Of a stretch of 6,565 nt of DNA, positions 6,105 to 6,565 are shown piece by piece (the stretch's first letter is position 1; every line of letters starts with the position of its first letter). The position numbers and the translations under genes are program-made. The stretch lies in assembly GCA_012719015.1 (NCBI GenBank), contig JAAYBE010000422.1:1-6565 (forward strand), written 5' to 3'. The notes beneath the pieces are model-generated. The model was not told where the DNA came from. It saw nothing but the letters and a program-made list of their open reading frames with translations, and did no database searches. The DNA is from Actinomycetota bacterium (GTDB lineage Bacteria > Actinomycetota > Thermoleophilia > UBA2241).

Positions 6105-6565
6105 GGAGTCACCCCGCACTTCTCGAAGATGCGCCTGACCTCGCCGACTCCCTTGATCCTGTCGGGCAGGACCCCGAGCTTGCCGCGCGAGAGCAGGCCG
6201 GGTGTGTTGGTGACGTCGTTCATCAAGGCGCCGCTGCGCAGTTTGTAGCCCACGACGAGTCCGACCTCGTGCAACCGCCCGTTGAGGCGGATCTGCTCGA
6301 GGAAGGACTTGTGGAAGGCGTTGATAGAGCGCGGCGGGTTCGCCATGCCGGACTCGATGGCGATCTCGCGCAGGACGTCGATCACGCCGGCCGGGTCACA
6401 GCTGTTGGGACAGCGGGTGCTGCACGTCTCGCAGGTGAGGCAGAGCCAGATCGACTCGTCGCGCAAGGCCTGCTCGCGCGATCCGTACGTGACGCGGCGC
6501 ATCACCTGGTGCGGCCGCAGGTCCGATTCCGAGGCCATGGGGCATCCCGCGGAGCACTTGCCGCA
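6101..6565 (-). CDS. hdrC: Heterodisulfide reductase subunit C-like Fe-S protein, 5' end off the right edge
   Basis: Small cytoplasmic two-[4Fe-4S] protein that carries electrons from HdrA to the catalytic subunit HdrB. The open frame runs to the window edge. Its first nine visible residues read CGKCSAGCP, the last three cysteines and proline of a CX2CX2CX3CP site whose first cysteine lies just outside the window. A second site, CLTCETCSTRCP, follows at visible residues 42-53, with one further cysteine at 56. The ATG at 6538 falls directly after the first cluster motif, so it is an internal methionine and not the start. 154 residues are visible; HdrC proteins are usually about 180-190 residues, so roughly 30 are missing. 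The C-terminal half is predicted helical and has no cluster motif. The TGA stop overlaps the hdrB ATG (ATGA), implying translational coupling. Family assignment is firm from the twin motifs and the neighbouring hdrB and hdrA; the true start cannot be seen. Confidence 0.93.
   Translation of the reverse strand, partial: CGKCSAGCPMASESDLRPHQVMRRVTYGSREQALRDESIWLCLTCETCSTRCPNSCDPAGVIDVLREIAIESGMANPPRSINAFHKSFLEQIRLNGRLHEVGLVVGYKLRSGALMNDVTNTPGLLSRGKLGVLPDRIKGVGEVRRIFEKCGVTP

Noticed and set aside
6102..6119. GTG at 6119 as the start of hdrB
   Set aside because: It would lengthen the overlap with hdrC to 19 bases and has only a weak upstream site, whereas ATG 6104 gives an ATGA overlap and GGGGTGA at good spacing.
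2995..6565. Methanogen HdrABC-MvhADG operon (CoM-S-S-CoB reductase)
   Set aside because: No mvhA or mvhG genes are present; the neighbours are an FAD/NAD(P) flavoprotein and HydB-like relays, which fit bacterial Flx-Hdr. An archaeal host is not formally excluded.
1..6565. CRISPR array, tRNA/rRNA, insertion sequence, riboswitch or attachment site
   Set aside because: The window is coding throughout, with no intergenic space beyond 7 bases. The only repeats are in-frame Ala/Lys codon repeats in hdrB.

Overview
The window is one gene-dense, minus-strand operon fragment. It encodes a cytoplasmic flavin-based electron-bifurcating complex of the heterodisulfide reductase type. Read in the transcribed direction (right to left) the order is hdrC (5' end cut by the right edge), hdrB, hdrA, an MvhD/FlxD-type [2Fe-2S] protein, an FrhB-like dicluster Fe-S protein, a HydB/AsrA-like dicluster Fe-S protein, and a sulfhydrogenase-gamma/FlxA-type FAD/NAD(P) oxidoreductase (3' end cut by the left edge). 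This gene content matches the HdrABC-FlxABCD (NADH dehydrogenase/heterodisulfide reductase) modules known from sulfate reducers and other anaerobic bacteria.

Organism: base composition is strongly G+C-rich by eye, third codon positions are almost all G or C, Shine-Dalgarno sequences are strong (GGAGG, GGAGGTGA types) and GTG starts are used. With so many [4Fe-4S] proteins this points to a high-GC anaerobic or facultatively anaerobic prokaryote, most likely a bacterium, for example an anaerobic actinobacterium, a deltaproteobacterium-like lineage or Chloroflexota. The sequence alone does not decide the phylum. No methanogen hydrogenase genes (mvhA/mvhG) are present in the window.

Layout: 6565-6101 hdrC (partial); 6104-5019 hdrB, with an extra Ala/Lys/Glu-rich C-terminal tail; 5022-2995 hdrA; 2987-2466 flxD/mvhD-like; 2469-1552 FrhB-like Fe-S protein; 1555-413 HydB/AsrA-like Fe-S protein; 416-1 flxA-like (partial). 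Five of the six junctions are 4-base ATGA/GTGA overlaps and the sixth is a 7-base gap. There is therefore no intergenic region, internal promoter or terminator; the promoter must lie beyond the right edge.

Inferred working model: NAD(P)H is oxidised at the FAD of the FlxA-like subunit. Electrons pass through the two homologous dicluster proteins and the FlxD [2Fe-2S] centre to the FAD of HdrA. There they bifurcate, one branch going through HdrA's C-terminal ferredoxin-type clusters to ferredoxin, the other through HdrC to the CCG-type clusters of HdrB, which reduce a disulfide. The disulfide substrate (a DsrC-like protein in sulfate reducers) is not identified here. The operon is of a known type. 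The points worth a second look are the paralogous Fe-S pair, the extended HdrB tail and an expanded cysteine motif in HdrA.
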